Source: UBA6623 sp965248235 (GTDB taxonomy: Bacteria; Acidobacteriota; Terriglobia; Bryobacterales; UBA6623). From it: a stretch of DNA of 64,000 bases. The first letter of the stretch is position 1; the number at the start of each line of letters is the position of its first letter. The notes beneath the pieces were generated by a model. It was not told the DNA's origin. It did not search any database and worked only from the letters and a program-made list of their open reading frames with translations. Position numbers and translations under genes: made by a program. The stretch lies in the NCBI GenBank assembly GCA_965248235.1, contig CBDFIU010000003.1, positions 1,054,001-1,118,000 on the forward strand, read 5' to 3'. Shown in pieces: positions 54,927 to 64,000 of the stretch.

Positions 54927-55910
54927 CTATGTGGTTTGTCTTTGGGCGCGGGCGGCCACCCGATCATTCACAGCCGCCGCGACAGCCCCGAACAGCTCTT
55001 CCCGGCTAATCGGCTTGCTCACATAGTCGTCCATGCCGGAGCGCAGATAGTTTTCGCGATCTCCCTTGACGGCGTGCGCCGTGAGCGCGATGATCGGAGT
55101 ACGCTCGTCGCCGCCGCTTTCCAGACGACGTGTTTCTTGGGTCGCTTCCACGCCGCCCATACCGGGCATTTGAACATCCATCAAAATCACATCGGGGCGA
55201 TCCGTGCGAAACAACTCTACGGCCTCACGGCCGTTCTTCGCGAAAATCGCACGGTAGCCCTCGCGTTCAAGCAGTGTCCCGATGAGACCGCGCATCTCGG
55301 GAAGGTCGTCGACCACAAGCACGCGGATGTCGTGAGCCGTCGATGAAGCCGTTGCGGTAAAGGGCCGTGACGAGGCCGTTTGGTCCGGCTTGCCGTTTAC
55401 CACGCTCGCCAGCATTTCGGTTCGCCCGGCTTCGGCGTCGTGATCATCGGTCAGCGCAAAGACCATCCTACATTGGAAACTGCTTCCCTCACCCGGGCGG
55501 CTGCTGACGGAAATATGCCCGCCCATCATCGTGGATAGTTTTTGGCAAATCGCCAATCCCAACCCGGCTCCGCCGAAGGGGCGGGTGGAAGAACTGTCGA
55601 CTTGCTCAAAGGACCTGAAGATACTCTCTTGACGGTCTTTGGGGATCCCGATACCGGTATCGGAAACGGTGCAACTAAGCTCGATCTTCCCTTCACTCGT
55701 CCCCTGGTCTTCGAGAGATACGGTAATGCCGCCTTGCTCGGTGAACTTCACGGCGTTGTCAAGCAAGTTGAGCAGAATTTGCCGCAGCCGGGTGGGGTCC
55801 CCATACACATCGGTCGGGATGCCGTCATCCAACTCCAACGCGAGTGTGAGCCCCTGATGATGGACGATCTGCGGAGTCTTCTGGAAGTCACCGAACCGGG
55901 AAGCGCTATA
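54927..55910 (-). pseudogene. Histidine kinase-receiver fragment lacking its N-terminus
   Basis: About 325 recognisable codons from a hybrid sensor kinase. The ATPase domain starts near GDPTRLRQILLNLLDNAVKF, with DTGIGIPKDRQESIF and GGAGLGLAICQKLSTMMGGH (N, G1, G2 boxes). A receiver domain follows with RVLVVDDLPEM, VILMDVQMPGMGG (phospho-acceptor D) and a KPIS lysine motif. The segment before GDPTRL (SRFGDFQKTPQIVHHQGLTL) is poor and no H-box or sensor domain precedes it. To its right the opposite-strand TPR gene begins. The kinase cannot autophosphorylate without the H-box, so it is probably a fragment left by a rearrangement. Confidence 0.78.
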
Positions 55911-55994
55911 TCGGACATGCGCGGCTCGACCCACCGACCGTCCGCGGGTCCGCGGTTGCCACGCGCCGCCGGGCGTGCCGCTGCCGGGCAGCCC

Positions 55995-57476
55995 ATGCGC
56001 CGCCTTGCGATTCCAGTGGTTGTGGCCGGCTTGCTGGCGATCGGCGCGGGGGTGTGGTGGGGCGCCCGAACCAATCCACCGCCCGGGCCCGCTCATTCCA
56101 CGGCGGAGATCGCCTCGATCGTCGTGCTGCCGTTCGAGAACCTGTCCGGCGACCCGGAGCAGGAGTTTTTCAGCGACGGTATGAGTTCGGAGTTAATCGG
56201 AAACCTCAGCAGCGTGCAGTCCTTGCGAGTGATTTCTTGGACGACCGCGAGGAGATACAAGAACACGGAGAAAAGCGCTACTGAAATCGGCAAGGAGCTG
56301 GACGTAGGCTATTTGCTCGAAGGGGCCGCGATGCGGGCCGGCAATGATGTTCGCATCACGGTTCACCTGACGGACGCGGGACAAGACCGCCAAATCTGGT
56401 CCGACAGTTTCGAAGGCCCGCTGGCTGGCATTTTGCGTCTCCACCGAGAAGTGGCTCAAGCGGTAGCTCCGGAAATTGAGGGGAGACTCACGGTTCCCAG
56501 GCGGGGACCGGCAGCCGAGAGCGACGTGCCGCCCGAGGCCTACGTGGCCTATTTGAAGGCGTTGGCGGCATATCGAAAAGACCTCGACGCTGCCCGAGCG
56601 CTTGCTTATTTTCAACAGGCCATCGACGCGGCGCCCGATTTTGCCCCGGCCCATGCGGGAATCGCTTTGATGTACCAGGATCTGTCTTGGGGAGGGGCGA
56701 TGTCGATAGCGGAGGCGCAGTCTCGGGGTCGGGCGGCCATGCGAAAGGCCTTGTCTTTGGACCCAAAAGAACCCACGGCCCTGCGGGTCCAGGCTGACTC
56801 GAGAGTATACGACTGGGATTGGGAAGGAGCCGCGGCAGTCTTCGCAACCGCGATCGAGGCTTTCCCGAGCCACGCCGGACTTCGGGTCTCCCATGCGCAC
56901 CTGCTCGCCGTTTACGGTCGCTTCGAGGACGCACGCAAGGAAATCCTACGGGCCTACCGGCTCGATCCTCAGGCTTTCGAAACGGGTATGCATGTCGGAG
57001 CAATTCACCATGCCACCCGAGATTATGACGGGGCGGGAAAGTATGCCCGGCGGCAGGAAAAGGCGTTCCCGGGAAGCGGGTTGCTTATCTTGGCGGAGGT
57101 CGCCATTCTCACGGAACAGTACGACGAAGCGGCTTCTTTCTGTCGCGAAGGTCCGCCCGGCCGCGACTGGCCGATCGTGTGTTTGGTGTACGCGTACGGT
57201 CTGAAAGGGGATCGCGCAGCCGCGATTGGGGCGCTGGATCAACTCAAACGCAGGGCGGCAAGCAAGAAGCACGTCTCCCCGTTGGGGTGGGCCATTGCCT
57301 ACATCGGCCTGGGCGACAAGGACAAAGCGTTGAAATGGTTAGAGCAAGCCTACGAAGAACGAGACCCATCCCTCATTCATCTGGGCCTCGACCCGAAATT
57401 CGACCCCCTTCGCTCGGAACGCCGCCTCCGGGCCCTCGTCGAGAAGATGAATCTGCCGTTCTTTTACTCGATGTAG
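55995..57476 (+). CDS. TolB/TPR protein, likely missing its DNA-binding N-terminus
   Basis: A 493-residue product from ATG 55995. A membrane segment (AIPVVVAGLLAIGAGVWWG) is followed by a periplasmic TolB-like domain (SIVVLPFENLSGDPEQEFFSDGMSSELI..RVISWTTARRY, VGYLLEGAAMRAGNDVRITVHL) and tetratricopeptide repeats (AAPDFAPAHAGIALMYQDLS, ALSLDPKEPTALRVQA). In the family this part normally follows an N-terminal winged-helix DNA-binding domain or adenylate-cyclase-type module, and neither is present. The head-to-head kinase fragment lies directly upstream, suggesting that both lost their N-termini at one junction (about 55890-55990). ATG 55917 is an alternative start. Confidence 0.75.
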   Translation: MRRLAIPVVVAGLLAIGAGVWWGARTNPPPGPAHSTAEIASIVVLPFENLSGDPEQEFFSDGMSSELIGNLSSVQSLRVISWTTARRYKNTEKSATEIGKELDVGYLLEGAAMRAGNDVRITVHLTDAGQDRQIWSDSFEGPLAGILRLHREVAQAVAPEIEGRLTVPRRGPAAESDVPPEAYVAYLKALAAYRKDLDAARALAYFQQAIDAAPDFAPAHAGIALMYQDLSWGGAMSIAEAQSRGRAAMRKALSLDPKEPTALRVQADSRVYDWDWEGAAAVFATAIEAFPSHAGLRVSHAHLLAVYGRFEDARKEILRAYRLDPQAFETGMHVGAIHHATRDYDGAGKYARRQEKAFPGSGLLILAEVAILTEQYDEAASFCREGPPGRDWPIVCLVYAYGLKGDRAAAIGALDQLKRRAASKKHVSPLGWAIAYIGLGDKDKALKWLEQAYEERDPSLIHLGLDPKFDPLRSERRLRALVEKMNLPFFYSM

Positions 57477-57549
57477 CACGCGCGGAAACGGGCCGGCACC
57501 TTGACAAAGTTTCTGCCCGATGATAATCCAAGAGTGAACGGTCGAGTTC

Positions 57550-57837
57550 ATGAAACCGGTCCACCTTCATTGGTTGCTTCGTTTGGCGGCACTTCCCGCT
57601 GTCGTAGCGCTGTTGGTCATGACCACGGCCGGGGCCGCGCCCGGGCTGTTTCACGGCGACCGACTCGACCATTGCTGTGAATTCTGCCACCTGGGGCACG
57701 CGCCGATTCTCAAAGCGGTTGCTTCCCTGACCGTCCCCACCCCTTCGGCTTCGGCGGCCACGGTCATCCTTGTCGAAAAGGCGGCGGGTTCCCACCACCG
57801 GTTGGGACTACCTTCCCCGCGAGCTCCGCCCGCCTGA
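57550..57837 (+). CDS. Small secreted Cys/His-rich protein upstream of a TonB receptor
   Basis: A 95-residue protein with a signal peptide (LRLAALPAVVALLVMTTAGA). The mature part contains DHCCEFCHLGHAP, with three cysteines and three histidines in 11 residues, a likely metal or redox site, followed by a Ser/Thr/Ala-rich tail. Similar short proteins (DUF2946-like) sit upstream of TonB-dependent receptors or metal transport genes. The receptor gene begins about 130 bp downstream on the same strand. A role in metal capture is inferred from the motif and neighbour. Confidence 0.65.
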   Translation: MKPVHLHWLLRLAALPAVVALLVMTTAGAAPGLFHGDRLDHCCEFCHLGHAPILKAVASLTVPTPSASAATVILVEKAAGSHHRLGLPSPRAPPA

Positions 57838-57969
57838 TCCACCTATCCTTTCATGACGTTGCCTGAGCTTTGCCCCACCGGGCGAATGTTCAGGCGTTGC
57901 CCCTAACCGAGGCGGACGCGACTTGAGGGGCGTAGCCGGCGGAACCCTCTCCGCATCGTCGGATTGCCC

Positions 57970-60228
57970 GTGAGCTTTTCGAAGACCCAAATTCGACTTG
58001 CCGCCCTGTGGGCCTTCACGGCCTTCGCGGCCGACCTGCGCCCGCAAACGCCTCCTTCGATCGAAGGAACGGTGAGGTTGGGCAGTAGCGGCGAGCCGCT
58101 TCATGGGGCGTCGATACTGATCGAAACCTTGGGACGCACGACGACGTCGGACGGCGAGGGCCGCTATGTCTTTCTCGACCTGCCGCCGGGAACTTATGAT
58201 TTGGTCGCCCACCTCGACAGCATTTTCACCGAGGAGTCGAAGATCGCCGCGGTCAGCGAGGGACGAACGGCGCGGGTCGACTTCGCTCTCGATCTGCTTT
58301 CGATCAAGTCCGAGATCACCGTCACGGCGGAGGGCCGCCGGCAATCGGCCTTCGAATCTTTCCAAAGCGTCGATTCGCTGGACGCTTATGAACTCAACGA
58401 ATCAATCGGCGCCTCGATCGGCGAAGTGCTCGGCGACAATCCCGGCAGTGGCGTCGCTAAGCGAAGTTTCGGTCCCGGCTCGTCGCGGCCCATCATTCGC
58501 GGTTTCGACGGCGACCGAGTTTTGATTCTCGAGGACGGGATTCGATCGGGGACTTTGTCCTCGCAATCGGGCGACCACGGGGAGTTGATTAACGCCGCGG
58601 CGCTTGATCGCCTGGAAGTGGTCAAAGGCCCGGCCACGCTTCTCTACGGGAGCAACGCCCTGGGCGGGGTCGTCAATGCGATCAGTCGTCATCATGCCGT
58701 CCACGAGCATCCCCACCAAGGCTTGCGCGGTTTTGTTTCCTCGTCGGCGGGTTCGGCGAATGCTCTGGGGGGCGGCACGGCGGGTTTCGAGTACGGCCGG
58801 GGGAACTGGTTGCTGTGGGGCGGGGCCGGAGGTCAGCGTACGGGTGACTACGCAACTCCGGCGGGCACCGTTGACAATTCGAGGACGCGAACCGCCGACG
58901 GTCGGGTCGGCATCGGATGGTACGGCGAAAGAACGTTCTTCAGTTTCGGCGTCAAAGCCGACGACGGCGTCAACGGAGTGCCCTTCGCGGCGTCTTTCGA
59001 ACCGGGGTTGGAGAGTGATCCGGGCCGGCTCGACGACGCCGAGGAAGAGGACGCCCGCCGCGTACAACTCGAAGCCGAGCGCTTTGTCTCGCGGTTCACT
59101 TGGGGAAGACGCAAGATCGGCCCCGCGATCGAGACGTTTCGGTTGTCGCTGAGCCTCACCGACTGGCGCCACGACGAGGTCGATATCGCCGGGTCGGATC
59201 GCACCGTCGCCACGAGCTTCGATCAGAGCCAGTTCATCTACCGAGGCGTCTTTGAACAGGCCAAATACGGGCCCCTGACAGGACGCTTCGGGTTCTGGGG
59301 ACTGGCGCGCGACTACGACGTGGTGGGCGCGGAGGCTCTTTCCCCGCCGGTTGATCAGCGCGCGGTTGCTGTCTTCGGCCTCGAGGAAATCGAGCTCGAA
59401 CGCGTTAAGTTTCAGTTCGGGGGGCGACTCGAACAAAACCGTTACGAGCCCGTCGGGCTTCGTGAGAGGACGTTCACCGGAGTTTCAGCGGCGGCGGGAA
59501 TCCACGCTGATCTAGGCCGCGGGTCGGCACTGGTAATTAACTACGCCCATACACACCGCCCGCCGGCACTCGAGGAACTCTACAACAACGGCCCACACAT
59601 TGGAACCATTTCGTTTGAAGTCGGAGACCCGAATCTGACTTCGGAAGTCGGCAACGGTATCGAAGTCTCACTACGCCGCGAAGGGAGGCGCGTTCGCGGA
59701 GAGTTGAACGCCTTCTATTACGGGTTTGACAACTTCGTCTTCCCCTTCGCGACGGGCGAGGTCCGCGAGGGCCTGCCGGTCCTTCAGTTCACGCAACTCG
59801 ACAGCCGCTTTCTGGGAATGGAGGCCGCGGGCGGCCTGCGCCTCCGCGACGGTCTCTGGTTCAACCTGGGGATGGACTTTGTGGACGCGCAGGAGACGAC
59901 GCACAATACGCCGTTGCCACGCATCCCGCCGCTACGAGCCAAAGTGGGATTCGACTGGCGTCAGGGAGGGTTCAGCATCAAGCCTCAAATTGTGATGGCC
60001 GCCTCGCAACACCAAACCTTCACGACTGAGACGCGCACGCCGGGATACACTGTGTTGAACCTGAAGGCGTCCTACACGATCCCGACACAGCATTTAGCGC
60101 ATCAGTTTTCGGTCAATGTGTTCAACATCGCCGACCGCCTTTATCGCAACCACTCGTCGTTCATTAAAGACCTGGCTCCGGAGATCGGGCGAGGCGTGCG
60201 ATTTACCTACGCGGTGCGATTTTTCTAG
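57970..60228 (+). CDS. TonB-dependent receptor, ZnuD-like
   Basis: A 752-residue outer-membrane receptor. After a signal peptide (LAALWAFTAFAADLRPQ) comes a carboxypeptidase-regulatory-like domain (IEGTVRLGSSGEPLHGASI). A plug domain follows (RPIIRGFDGDRVLILEDGIRSG, LDRLEVVKGPATLLYGSNALGGVVN), then a 22-strand barrel ending in an aromatic F. A histidine-rich loop HHAVHEHPHQG and the NNGPHIGTISFEVGDPNL motif resemble ZnuD/metal-uptake receptors, so zinc or another divalent metal is a plausible substrate. GTG 57970 is chosen because it starts the signal peptide; an in-frame TTG lies at 57964. It follows the Cys/His-rich small protein. Confidence 0.87.
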   Translation: MSFSKTQIRLAALWAFTAFAADLRPQTPPSIEGTVRLGSSGEPLHGASILIETLGRTTTSDGEGRYVFLDLPPGTYDLVAHLDSIFTEESKIAAVSEGRTARVDFALDLLSIKSEITVTAEGRRQSAFESFQSVDSLDAYELNESIGASIGEVLGDNPGSGVAKRSFGPGSSRPIIRGFDGDRVLILEDGIRSGTLSSQSGDHGELINAAALDRLEVVKGPATLLYGSNALGGVVNAISRHHAVHEHPHQGLRGFVSSSAGSANALGGGTAGFEYGRGNWLLWGGAGGQRTGDYATPAGTVDNSRTRTADGRVGIGWYGERTFFSFGVKADDGVNGVPFAASFEPGLESDPGRLDDAEEEDARRVQLEAERFVSRFTWGRRKIGPAIETFRLSLSLTDWRHDEVDIAGSDRTVATSFDQSQFIYRGVFEQAKYGPLTGRFGFWGLARDYDVVGAEALSPPVDQRAVAVFGLEEIELERVKFQFGGRLEQNRYEPVGLRERTFTGVSAAAGIHADLGRGSALVINYAHTHRPPALEELYNNGPHIGTISFEVGDPNLTSEVGNGIEVSLRREGRRVRGELNAFYYGFDNFVFPFATGEVREGLPVLQFTQLDSRFLGMEAAGGLRLRDGLWFNLGMDFVDAQETTHNTPLPRIPPLRAKVGFDWRQGGFSIKPQIVMAASQHQTFTTETRTPGYTVLNLKASYTIPTQHLAHQFSVNVFNIADRLYRNHSSFIKDLAPEIGRGVRFTYAVRFF

Positions 60229-60263
60229 AAAACCGACCGTGACGCGCCGCGATGCGGTTCAGG

Positions 60264-61253
60264 CTAGTCGTCCGTTTGGTTTTCGTAGCGGGCGACGTCT
60301 TCGGCGCTGCCGATGACGAGCGGCGATTGCTGGTGGATCGAGTCAGCTTCGATGTCGAGCACGCGGCCGTTGCCTGTCCCGGCCGCGCCGCCGGCTTGTT
60401 CGATGATGAAAGCGAGCGGAGCGCACTCGTAGAGCAGCCGCAGCTTACCTTGCGGGTAACTTCTGTCGGCGGGGTAGAAATAGAAACCGCCTTCGAGCAA
60501 GCAGCGGTGAAAGTCGGCCGCTAAAGCGCCGGTGTAGCGCAGTGAGTAGGATCGCCTATGGGTCGGGTCGGCGGCGTTCAGAGCGTCGCTCAAGCGGCGA
60601 ATCCCTTGTTCCCATTCCGAATAGCGCGACAGATTGGCGCTATAGGTTTTGCCTTCGCGAGGGCATCGAATATCGGGGTGGGACAAAACAAATTCGTCGG
60701 AATCACGATCCAGCGTGAACCCCTCGACACCTCGGCTGGCCGTGTAGACGAACATCGTGCTCGTCCCGTAAAGGATGTACCCGGCGGCGACTTGGTCACT
60801 GCCCCGTCGGAGGAATTCGTTGCCGGCCCTTGAGGAAGCGCTACGCCGATAGATCCCGAAAATAGTTCCCAGCGAGCCGTTGATGTCGGTATTCGACGAG
60901 CCGTCGAGCGGATCAATATAGACGACGTAGGCGGCGGCATCCGAATTCGGCAGCCAAGCCGGTTCGTCGCGTTCTTCCCCGACCATGGCGGCGACCGAAC
61001 CGCTTTCGGCCAGGGCGTCGAAACAGATCTCGTCGGCGACGACATCAAGTTTCTTCTGTGAGTCGCCGGTGGGGTTTTCATCCCCCGAGGCCCCCAGACC
61101 GCCGGTAAGAGCAGCACGCGCGACTTCTCGCGAGATCCGCTTGCCGGCCGACGCGAGCTGATCGAGAACCGCGAGCAGACCGTCCTCGATCGGCTCTTGG
61201 TCGGAGACTTCGCGAAGTCTCGCGGCAAAGGTGGAGTTGGTTGCGAGTTTCAT
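60264..61253 (-). CDS. fbp: Fructose-1,6-bisphosphatase, class I
   Basis: A 329-residue enzyme that dephosphorylates fructose-1,6-bisphosphate to fructose-6-phosphate in gluconeogenesis and the pentose phosphate cycle. The metal and substrate motifs are present: VVYIDPLDGSSNTDINGSLGT, the catalytic acidic VVADEICF, YSANLSRYSEW, RYTGALAADFHRCLLEGG and GKLRLLYECAPLAFIIEQAGG. The ATG at 61253 starts the family directly. It is 34 bp downstream of the transaldolase/isomerase fusion on the same strand, and both act on hexose and pentose phosphates, so they are likely co-transcribed. Confidence 0.95.
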   Translation of the reverse strand: MKLATNSTFAARLREVSDQEPIEDGLLAVLDQLASAGKRISREVARAALTGGLGASGDENPTGDSQKKLDVVADEICFDALAESGSVAAMVGEERDEPAWLPNSDAAAYVVYIDPLDGSSNTDINGSLGTIFGIYRRSASSRAGNEFLRRGSDQVAAGYILYGTSTMFVYTASRGVEGFTLDRDSDEFVLSHPDIRCPREGKTYSANLSRYSEWEQGIRRLSDALNAADPTHRRSYSLRYTGALAADFHRCLLEGGFYFYPADRSYPQGKLRLLYECAPLAFIIEQAGGAAGTGNGRVLDIEADSIHQQSPLVIGSAEDVARYENQTDD

Positions 61254-61287
61254 GCCGATCGTCGTTCCCGAGGTTCGCCGCCCGCTC

Positions 61288-64000
61288 TTACCGCAACGCC
61301 TCGCTCACGGCCGCCTCGATCTTCCGCAGCCCGGCTTCGACGTCGCTCCCCAGATGCAGGCGTAGAGCCCGTCGGCCGCGTTCGGCCAAGACTTCGAAGT
61401 CTCCCCGCGCCTGCGCGGCCTTGACGACGCCGAAGGTATAGCTGCGTCCCGGGATCGGCAAATCGGCGGCATCGTCGCAGGTAATCTGGAGGAACACGCC
61501 GCTGTCGGGTCCGCCCTTATAAGCCTGTCCGGTGGAGTGCAAAAATCGCGGCCCAAAGCCCAAGCAGGTCGCGGCATGGGTGGAGTCTCGGATCGAGACA
61601 CGAGATGCCTGAAGAGATTTCTCGTTCGCTTCATTCATCTCGATATAGGCCAACAGCGCAACGTAATCGCGCGCGCCGACGCGCTGGAGATGAGCCCGTA
61701 GATAGTCGACAAGCGAAGGGTTTTCGCCGGCGGCTTTCGATAACGCTTGGCCATTGTTCTCGTCGCTGAAGAGCTTCACGCCGTCAGCTTCAAAGAACGG
61801 CGTTTCGGCCGGCAACACCCCGCTTTGCTCGACCTCGTCGGTCAACTTACGGGTCGCAATCTTAGCGGCCTCGACGTCGGGTTGATCGAAGGGATTGATG
61901 CCGAGAATGGAGCCGACGACGGCAGTGGCGATTTCCCAACGGAACCACTCCTGCCCGAGATCATGAACATCGGCGATCTCGATGCGCACGACGGGATGCC
62001 CGGCGGCTTCCAACTTTGCAAGGGCCCGAGTCTGTTCTTCATCCGGGTCCGGGGCGAGCCGTAGGTGAACGAAAACGCGGTCGCCGCCGTAGACCTCGGG
62101 CGGTCCGACAGGCTCGCGGTCCACCGGGATCAACCCCTTGCCCTGCTTGCCGGTCGATTCGGCCAGCAACTGCTCAAGCCAAGCTCCGAGGTCATGAACA
62201 CCCGGGGAGGCGAGGATCGTGACTTTGTCGCGGCCCTCGAGCGCCAGCGTGCCGAGTAAAGTGCCGAGCACGACGCCGGGGTTCTCCGGCGCCGAGGAGC
62301 AGGGCGAGCAGGCCGCGGCCATGCGGTCGCCGTGGTCGAGAAAACGCGGCGTATCGACGCCCATGACCGCCGCGGGGACCATGCCGAAATCCGACAACGC
62401 CGAATAGCGGCCGCCGATCGACTTGACGCCGTGGAAGATATGACGGAAGCCCAGTTCGCGGGCCGTCTGTTCGAGTTGCGAGCCGGGGTCGGTGACAGCG
62501 ATGAAATGCTTCGGAGCCTGCTCGGCGCCGACAATCTCCTGAACTCGGCCGAAGAAATACTGTTGAAAGATGTTTGGCTCGAGAGTACTGCCCGACTTGC
62601 TGGCGACGATGAAGATCGTCTTGGCGAGGTCGACTTTCTCTTCCAAGGTCTTAACCTGGGCCGGGTCGGTCGAATCAAGCACATGCAGTCGGGGAAAGCC
62701 GGCCTGGGGACCAAAGGTGAGCGAAAAAACCTCCGGACAAAGACTCGATCCGCCCATGCCGAGCACCATGGCGTCGGTGAAACCGGCCGCGCGAACATCG
62801 TCGGCGAGATTGGTCAAATGGCGCCGATGCGCGATCTGTTCTTCGGTAATGTGGAGCCAGCCAAGCCATTGACTCTCGTCGGCGCCGCTCCAAAGCGAGG
62901 CGTCGCCGGCCCATAACCGGCGAATCTTTCCGTTGACCAGCCAATCGTCGAGAGCGTCCGTGATTTTGGCTTTTGCCGCGGCGGGGACCGTGTAATTCTG
63001 AGGATTGCAATGTCCCGAAGCTAGGACGCGACAACGCTTGTCGACGGCGTTCAGCAGCTTGTCGAAAGCCTCGGCGAACAACCGCACGCCCTGAGTCAAC
63101 AGCGTGTCGGTGACGGCGTCCATCGAGATGCCCGTGTCGGCCAGCGATTGCATGGTTTGGCGGGCGGCATCCAGGTTTTCCTCGAGGCTGTCGCGAACCT
63201 CGCCATGGTCGCGAAAGGCGTCCATCGTAGCCGGGGGAATGGTGTTGACAGTGTCGGGCCCGATCAGCTCCTCGACATAGAGGACATCGCTGAGGGCCGC
63301 ATTCTTCGTGCTCGTGCTGGCCCACAGAACGCGCTGCGGCTGCGCGCCCTTGGCCTCGAGCGCGATCCAGCGATCGCCCGAGAAAAGCCCCTTGTAGGCC
63401 TCGTAGGTCAGCTTGGCGTTGGCGATAGCGACCTTACCCGACAGCCCGCGTAGGCGGTCGGCGGCCGCCGCGTCGGCAGCGGCAAGCTTTGCGGCGATTT
63501 CGTCGTCAATGGCGGAATCAATGCGGCTGATAAAGAAGCTGGCGACTCCGGCAATTTTGTTGATCGGTTCGCCCGCCGCGGCGCGCTTCTCCAGACCGCT
63601 CAGGTAAGCCCGGGCGACTTGTTCGTAAACTTGTTGCGCGAACAGCAGCGTGACGTTGACGTTGATGCCCTCGCTGACCAATTGTTCGATCGCCGGAATG
63701 CCCTCGGGCGTGGCGGGAACCTTGACCATCAAGTTAGGACGCGAGACTTCCGCCCACAGCCGGCGGGCCTGTTCGAGTGTCCCGGCCGTATCGTGCGCCA
63801 GGAAGGGAGAGACTTCCAAGCTCACGAAACCATCCCGGCCGTCGGTCCGGTCGTGGACGGGCCGCAGCACGTCGGCGGCGTCTTGGATGTCGCGGATGGC
63901 AACCTTTTCGTACAGCCGCATCGGGTCGTGGTCGCCCGCGGAGGAAAGCTCGTCGAGCAGCGCTTGATAGTCGGCACTGCCGGCGATCGCTTTCTCGAAT
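61288..64000 (-). CDS. Bifunctional transaldolase/glucose-6-phosphate isomerase (5' partial)
   Basis: The 3' part of a fused gene, about 904 codons inside the window. The reading frame is open to the right edge, where it should begin within a few dozen codons. The N-terminal transaldolase half contains LMVKVPATPEGIPAIEQL with the Schiff-base lysine, and VNVTLLFAQQVYEQVA. The C-terminal isomerase half has VLGMGGSSLCPEVFS, FIVASKSGSTLEPNIF, AHKGGPDSG-like AYKGGPDSGVFLQI and FDQPDVEAAK. Such fusions occur in Cyanobacteria, Planctomycetes and Acidobacteriota. It interconverts pentose and hexose phosphates; the fbp gene lies directly downstream. Confidence 0.95.
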   Translation of the reverse strand, partial: FEKAIAGSADYQALLDELSSAGDHDPMRLYEKVAIRDIQDAADVLRPVHDRTDGRDGFVSLEVSPFLAHDTAGTLEQARRLWAEVSRPNLMVKVPATPEGIPAIEQLVSEGINVNVTLLFAQQVYEQVARAYLSGLEKRAAAGEPINKIAGVASFFISRIDSAIDDEIAAKLAAADAAAADRLRGLSGKVAIANAKLTYEAYKGLFSGDRWIALEAKGAQPQRVLWASTSTKNAALSDVLYVEELIGPDTVNTIPPATMDAFRDHGEVRDSLEENLDAARQTMQSLADTGISMDAVTDTLLTQGVRLFAEAFDKLLNAVDKRCRVLASGHCNPQNYTVPAAAKAKITDALDDWLVNGKIRRLWAGDASLWSGADESQWLGWLHITEEQIAHRRHLTNLADDVRAAGFTDAMVLGMGGSSLCPEVFSLTFGPQAGFPRLHVLDSTDPAQVKTLEEKVDLAKTIFIVASKSGSTLEPNIFQQYFFGRVQEIVGAEQAPKHFIAVTDPGSQLEQTARELGFRHIFHGVKSIGGRYSALSDFGMVPAAVMGVDTPRFLDHGDRMAAACSPCSSAPENPGVVLGTLLGTLALEGRDKVTILASPGVHDLGAWLEQLLAESTGKQGKGLIPVDREPVGPPEVYGGDRVFVHLRLAPDPDEEQTRALAKLEAAGHPVVRIEIADVHDLGQEWFRWEIATAVVGSILGINPFDQPDVEAAKIATRKLTDEVEQSGVLPAETPFFEADGVKLFSDENNGQALSKAAGENPSLVDYLRAHLQRVGARDYVALLAYIEMNEANEKSLQASRVSIRDSTHAATCLGFGPRFLHSTGQAYKGGPDSGVFLQITCDDAADLPIPGRSYTFGVVKAAQARGDFEVLAERGRRALRLHLGSDVEAGLRKIEAAVSEALR

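Noticed and set aside
1..64000. tRNA, rRNA and CRISPR arrays
   Set aside because: No cloverleaf-like GGTTCRA context, no rRNA-like conserved blocks and no regularly spaced direct repeats were seen by eye; a dedicated search could still find a divergent tRNA.

Overview
The window looks like chromosome from an Acidobacteriota bacterium, most likely of the Bryobacterales/Solibacteres branch. This rests on a TIGR03437 domain, typical of Solibacteres, in a secreted protein near 22.4-23.0 kb. It is supported by a PASTA-less Ser/Thr kinase with a TolB/WD40-like C-terminus, a cytochrome DUF1549/DUF1553 + DUF1501 pair, a DUF1080 protein, GC-rich codon use and weakly operonic gene order. No rRNA, tRNA or CRISPR array was found.

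Layout. 0-3.7 kb: end of an exopolysaccharide locus (polymerase, DegT aminotransferase, FecR-like secreted protein). 3.7-20.5 kb: mixed housekeeping genes (frameshifted Ser/Thr kinase, SDR, YfcC-type carrier, HpcH/HpaI aldolase, ROK and HAD proteins, Gfo/Idh/MocA oxidoreductase, DUF948-like/YtxH pair, lone nuoB, PilZ-J-domain fusion), interrupted by an IS110-family element at 11.5-13.0 kb. 20.6-25.2 kb: an IS1595-type element abutting the truncated start of a large secreted protein (glycosidase-like, TIGR03437 and ILEI/FAM3-like domains), then a VapBC-like toxin-antitoxin pair and a DUF1569 gene. 25.3-37.8 kb: PQQ-propeller protein, Nramp-like transporter, lipoprotein sulfatase, Tat-exported protein, ALDH-HAD pair, DUF1080 protein and the agmatine-to-putrescine pair aguB-aguA. 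38.0-42.2 kb: second polysaccharide locus (GT2, GT2-deacetylase fusion, badly broken methyltransferase). 42.2-54.9 kb: HAD phosphatase, TolC-like protein, P-loop kinase, M50 protease, cytochrome DUF1549/1553 + DUF1501, DinB, beta-lactamase-like hydrolase, thiolase with a small OB-like partner. 54.9-57.5 kb: two truncated signalling genes joined head to head. 57.5-60.2 kb: Cys/His-rich small protein and a ZnuD-like TonB receptor. 60.2-64 kb: fructose-bisphosphatase followed by a transaldolase/glucose-6-phosphate isomerase fusion that runs off the window.

The most striking whole-window pattern is the number of reading-frame breaks. At least twelve occur in seven otherwise recognisable genes. 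Most can be repaired by adding or removing one base, usually in a short homopolymer. They are either residual assembly indels or real decay, and the sequence alone cannot decide. Other structural signals are the IS110 element with 37-bp inverted repeats and a 180-nt non-coding end that could encode a bridge RNA, several families of short dispersed hairpin repeats, a two-copy MITE-like repeat, and two rearrangement junctions (IS1595 without target duplication; histidine kinase/TPR head-to-head). I found no complete undescribed multi-gene system. The best leads are the PilZ-J fusion, the ILEI-domain secreted protein, the IS110 non-coding end and a possible STAND-type ATPase remnant beside it.
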